From NCBI GenBank assembly GCA_900550965.1, contig URUC01000065.1, positions 1 through 11,481 on the forward strand: DNA of 11,481 bases, in the 5' to 3' direction. The translations under genes were made by a program, and so were the position numbers. Of the stretch, positions 6,651 to 11,481 are shown piece after piece. The stretch's first letter is position 1. Every line of letters starts with the position of its first letter. The notes below the pieces were generated by a model, which saw nothing but the letters and a program-made list of their open reading frames with translations, was not told where the DNA came from and did no database searches. The DNA comes from an uncultured Collinsella sp. GTDB lineage: Bacteria > Actinomycetota > Coriobacteriia > Coriobacteriales > Coriobacteriaceae.

Positions 6651-7249
6651 TAGCGCTCGCTCCTTTCGCGAATCTTGCGGGCACGCTCCCCACGCTGCTG
6701 GGCCTTGCGCTTAGCGCGGGCCTCGTCACGGGCGTTGAGTTCGGCGGTCGCGTCGACCTCACGGGCCGCAGGACTCAAGAACATGTAGCCGATGAGGGCA
6801 AGCACCACACCGACCGTAATGCCGACATCGGCCACATTGAAGACGGGGAAGTCGATGAAGGTGGTGGCAATAAAATCGGTCACAAAGCCAAAAGCCAGAC
6901 GGTCGATCGCATTGCCAATGGCGCCGCCCACGACCATAGCCATGCCCACAACCTCAAAGCGAGCAAGCTGGGGCGCGCGAAGCAAGTACACCGCGATCGC
7001 AACGATAACGACAAACGCCAGCACGGCAAACGCGAGGCCATGTCCCTCGCCCATGCTAAAGGCAGCACCGATGTTACGCACGAAAAGGAAGTCGATCACA
7101 CCGGGGATAATAGTCACATGCAGAGCATCGCCGACGGCACGAACCGCAAGCTTGGTCAGCTGGTCAACAAGCAGCACGGCCAACGCCACGCTACCAGCAA
7201 CACCCAACCGCCAACGCAAAGGCGGCGTCATATCCGCAGAACGACCCAA
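6650..7249 (-). CDS. lspA: Lipoprotein signal peptidase (signal peptidase II)
   Basis: 199 residues. LspA is a membrane aspartic protease that cuts the signal peptide of prolipoproteins before the lipid-modified cysteine. Four membrane helices are visible (about 15-36, 70-90, 98-113, 141-159). Conserved blocks are VDQLTK (28-33), FVRNIGAAFS (56-65), GNAIDR with catalytic Asp116 and FNVAD with catalytic Asp141. A charged Lys/Arg/Glu tail (163-199) extends past the usual end. The start is taken as TTG at 7249 because AGGGG lies six bases before it, whereas the ATG at 7231 has no ribosome site. This is a judgement; the ATG would give 193 residues. The gene leads a two-gene operon with the pseudouridine synthase. 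Confidence 0.94.
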   Translation of the reverse strand: MGRSADMTPPLRWRLGVAGSVALAVLLVDQLTKLAVRAVGDALHVTIIPGVIDFLFVRNIGAAFSMGEGHGLAFAVLAFVVIVAIAVYLLRAPQLARFEVVGMAMVVGGAIGNAIDRLAFGFVTDFIATTFIDFPVFNVADVGITVGVVLALIGYMFLSPAAREVDATAELNARDEARAKRKAQQRGERARKIRERSER

Positions 7250-7276
7250 ATCAATCCCCTACCCTCAAAAACATCG

Positions 7277-7295
7277 AATTACGTTTAACGCAATT
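7277..7295. promoter_or_regulatory. Operator-like inverted repeat in the lspA leader
   Basis: AATTACGTT-T-AACGCAATT is a nine-base inverted repeat with one mismatch around a single central base. It lies just downstream of a possible -10 (TATAAG on the minus strand, 7302-7307) for lspA; no good -35 accompanies it. The near-zero loop suits a protein-binding site better than an RNA hairpin. No regulator is recognised. Confidence 0.4.
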
Positions 7296-7360
7296 AACCA
7301 TCTTATATTGCCACACGCAGAACGCACGACATATCCACCAACGCAAGCGAAATAACCAGC

Positions 7361-7401
7361 TAAAAACGAAAGCGGCATTCCGAAAAACGGAATGCCGCTT
7401 T
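7361..7401 (-). terminator. Intrinsic terminator after ileS
   Basis: A perfect 14-pair stem (7388-7401 with 7369-7382) with a five-base loop lies about 70 bases past the ileS stop. On the minus strand it is followed by CGTTTTTAG. The plus strand has TTTTATTC after the stem, so it may work in both directions. It separates ileS from lspA. Confidence 0.85.
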
Positions 7402-7471
7402 TATTCAGCGGAGCAAATGGGCCGAAGGCGCCCAAATTCTCCCTATAGCTAAAATGCCGAGTTACCGTGCC

Positions 7472-10273
<2,802 letters not shown>

Positions 10274-10316
10274 GGTACCCCTTTCATGTCGTGGGCGCGC
10301 ACGCCCGTTGGGCACC

Positions 10317-10354
10317 AAAAAAAGCGCCCGTCCCTGCAAGCTGGGACGAAGCGC
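10317..10354 (-). terminator. T-box-controlled terminator
   Basis: On the minus strand GCGC-UU-CGUCCC pairs with GGGACG-G-GCGC around an eight-base loop, followed by seven U residues (10317-10323). It is mutually exclusive with the antiterminator because both use 10338-10351. It ends about 44 bases before the ileS start codon. Confidence 0.9.
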
Positions 10355-10612
10355 CACAAAACGGGCCGTGTGCCCGCAAAAGCTCTTCGCTTAACCACCC
10401 AGCTTAGATGCCCTCACCCGCATTACAGCGCGCTCGCATCCGTTACTCGGCTGGCCTGTATCGACGACCATCTCGGCGATGTCTACTAAGACGTGCCTGT
10501 ACGGCGCGTCCGTTGGGACCGCAGCTCCGGGGTGATTTTCATCGGTCGCATGCACGGGTTCTCAGCGCTCCCCGCTCTCTGTAGCATGCGGACGGCCGAC
10601 TAGTCGTCCCCA
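10317..10612 (-). ncRNA. T-box riboswitch (tRNA-Ile sensing) of ileS
   Basis: The RNA leader senses uncharged tRNA-Ile and lets ileS be transcribed when isoleucyl-tRNA is low. Stem I is closed by GGCCGUCCG (complement of 10589-10597) with the CGGACGCGCC side (10503-10512). An inner helix pairs two copies of GCAUGC. The specifier codon AUC (complement of 10534-10536) sits in GAAAAUCACC, as expected for Ile. The antiterminator has an eight-pair helix AAGCUGGG/CCCAGCUU (10398-10405 with 10338-10345), a seven-base bulge UGGUUAA (10391-10397), and a six-pair helix (10385-10390 with 10346-10351). UGGU can pair with the ACCA end of tRNA-Ile. The same 3' bases also belong to the terminator. The bulge departs from the usual UGGNACC. 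Confidence 0.9.
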
Positions 10613-10618
10613 TCAACG

Positions 10619-10646
10619 CTTATGCGCTGTATGGTAGCACGGTCAA
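10619..10646 (-). promoter_or_regulatory. Probable promoter of ileS
   Basis: The minus strand has TTGACC (10641-10646), a 16-base spacer and CATAAG (10619-10624). Transcription would begin near 10612, just upstream of T-box stem I, which is the right place. The -10 is only a four-of-six match; TACCAT slightly upstream is an alternative. Confidence 0.5.
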
Positions 10647-10760
10647 CGCCGGCGAAAAACCCTCAACATCGGTTTCATACTTTAGTAATTTCTCGCGGTC
10701 GCAAGCACTCACTTGGAGCAAAATACCTGAAAGCACTTTATCTAACGAAAGAAGGCTGCC

Positions 10761-11408
10761 ATGCGCACGATTGGAATGAGCGACTACACCGTCGGCGAGG
10801 ACTGCTTTGACGAGCTGCCCGGCGCGCTGGACGAGTACGGAGCGGCCAAGGTCGCGATTATCGGCGGTAAACGAGCACTGGCCGCGGCGCTTCCCAGTAT
10901 CGAAGCGGCACTGGAGGGCACCGACATCGAGATTCTGGAGACACGCGTCTACGGCACCAACAGTACGCGCGCCAATATCGCCAAGGTCGTAAACTCCCCC
11001 GCCTGCCAGGAAGCCGACGTGCTCATTGCCTGCGGCGGCGGCAAGGCGCTCGATACCGTCAAGACGGCGGCCATCGAGCTCAAGAAGATCGTCTTTACGG
11101 TACCGACGATCTGCAGCATTCCGCGCGAGGGCACCTACCTGCATGGCGAGGTCGTGAGCCTGGGCGTGCTGGTGCTGTTTGCCTACACGGGCGATACCGA
11201 GAACCTTGAGCGCTACTCAGCCTTTAACAAGCAGATGGGACTGCCCGTGACGCTTGAGCAGGTCGGGCTTTCCGAGTCCGATATCCCCGCCCTGTGCGAG
11301 TATGCGCACGCCACCAACGAGTGGAAGCAGGGAAACCCCGAGCCCTTCACCGACGAAAAGTTCGCCACCGCCATCAAGGCTGCCAACACCTACGGCCACA
11401 CGCTCTAG
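10761..11408 (+). CDS. Iron-containing alcohol / glycerol dehydrogenase family protein, internally deleted
   Basis: 215 residues, against roughly 350-370 for intact members. The family oxidises polyols or alcohols with NAD using a Zn or Fe ion. The N-terminal nucleotide-binding half is present (KVAIIGGKRAL, then IACGGGKALDTVKTAA with GGGK at 92-95, then VFTVPTICS). After Ser119 the protein jumps to PREGTYLHGEVVSLGVLVL, which belongs to the C-terminal helical domain. About 140-150 residues are missing in frame. By analogy with Bacillus glycerol dehydrogenase (ligands Asp173, His256, His274) only the last ligand, in LHGE (His128), remains. It is therefore probably inactive, either a pseudogene or a recent deletion. 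GAAGG lies six bases before the ATG. No convincing promoter was found upstream; the best candidate is TTGGAG with a poor -10. It is the only plus-strand gene and diverges from ileS. Confidence 0.8.
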   Translation: MRTIGMSDYTVGEDCFDELPGALDEYGAAKVAIIGGKRALAAALPSIEAALEGTDIEILETRVYGTNSTRANIAKVVNSPACQEADVLIACGGGKALDTVKTAAIELKKIVFTVPTICSIPREGTYLHGEVVSLGVLVLFAYTGDTENLERYSAFNKQMGLPVTLEQVGLSESDIPALCEYAHATNEWKQGNPEPFTDEKFATAIKAANTYGHTL

Positions 11409-11417
11409 GACTGGCCC

Positions 11418-11433
11418 AAAACCACCACAAAGG
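11418..11433 (+). repeat. Half of a terminator hairpin, repeat of 4212-4227
   Basis: AAAACCACCACAAAGG occurs exactly here and as the left arm of the glycosyltransferase terminator. Here it lies 10 bases after the dehydrogenase stop, but the expected right arm (CCTTTG.GGTGGTT) is not present in the remaining 48 bases. Either the terminator was interrupted or the arm lies beyond the window. Confidence 0.55.
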
Positions 11434-11439
11434 GGACAG

Positions 11440-11481
11440 TGAACTGCGCCCCGAAACTTGGACTGAATAAATAGCGACTAC
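11440..11481. mobile_element. Probable end of an IS3-family (IS150-type) insertion sequence, partial
   Basis: The sequence TGAACTGCGCCCC followed by GAAACTTGGACT resembles the terminal inverted repeats of IS150-group elements, which run TGnACTGCnCCC and then about eight bases later TTGGAC. It begins directly after the broken terminator arm and runs to the window edge, so no transposase is visible. Recognition is from memory of IS ends and the other end cannot be checked here. Confidence 0.5.

Noticed and set aside
10274..10357. A longer ileS start that would add 28 residues
   Set aside because: The extension lies in the T-box terminator and U-tract, lacks a ribosome site, and would add residues not typical of IleRS.
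10619..10760. A regulatory site shared by the divergent dehydrogenase and ileS
   Set aside because: No inverted repeat of useful length or convincing plus-strand promoter could be found in the gap.

Overview
The window looks like chromosome from a moderately high-GC Gram-positive bacterium. The best guess is a gut actinobacterium of the Coriobacteriia, close to Collinsella. This rests on base composition, strong Shine-Dalgarno sites, a T-box leader in front of ileS, a GAAC-N4-GTTC LexA-type box and remembered protein resemblance; no search was run. All genes but one lie on the minus strand, so transcription runs from high to low coordinates.

Right side (10274-11481). A plus-strand gene of the glycerol dehydrogenase / iron-containing alcohol dehydrogenase family (10761-11408) diverges from ileS. 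It has lost the middle of the protein in frame, and with it two of the three expected metal ligands. Just after it come the left arm of a terminator-like hairpin without its partner arm, and then 42 bases that look like the terminal repeat of an IS3-family (IS150-type) insertion sequence cut by the window edge. The 487-base gap between this gene and ileS holds an Ile-specific T-box riboswitch with specifier AUC, antiterminator, terminator and probable promoter.

Centre (4259-10273). ileS ends at a strong hairpin terminator. Next is an lspA-RluA-family pseudouridine synthase pair joined by a TAATG overlap, with an operator-like palindrome in the lspA leader. A membrane-bound family 2 glycosyltransferase follows and ends at a well-formed terminator.

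Left side (1-4179). A short prepilin-peptidase-like protease and a dNTP triphosphohydrolase (dgt) are closely spaced. rarA follows behind its own probable promoter, which carries a perfect LexA/SOS-type box overlapping the dgt stop codon. Then come a membrane-anchored DUF948-like protein and a degenerate RsbW-like anti-sigma protein, coupled by an 8-base overlap. The start codon of one more gene, possibly a sigma factor, sits at the left edge.

Most genes are housekeeping: isoleucine charging, lipoprotein maturation, rRNA modification, nucleotide control and fork repair. The parts that deserve attention are regulatory (SOS box at rarA, variant T-box bulge, lspA palindrome) and the damaged dehydrogenase beside the insertion-sequence end. 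I did not find a clear new multi-gene system.
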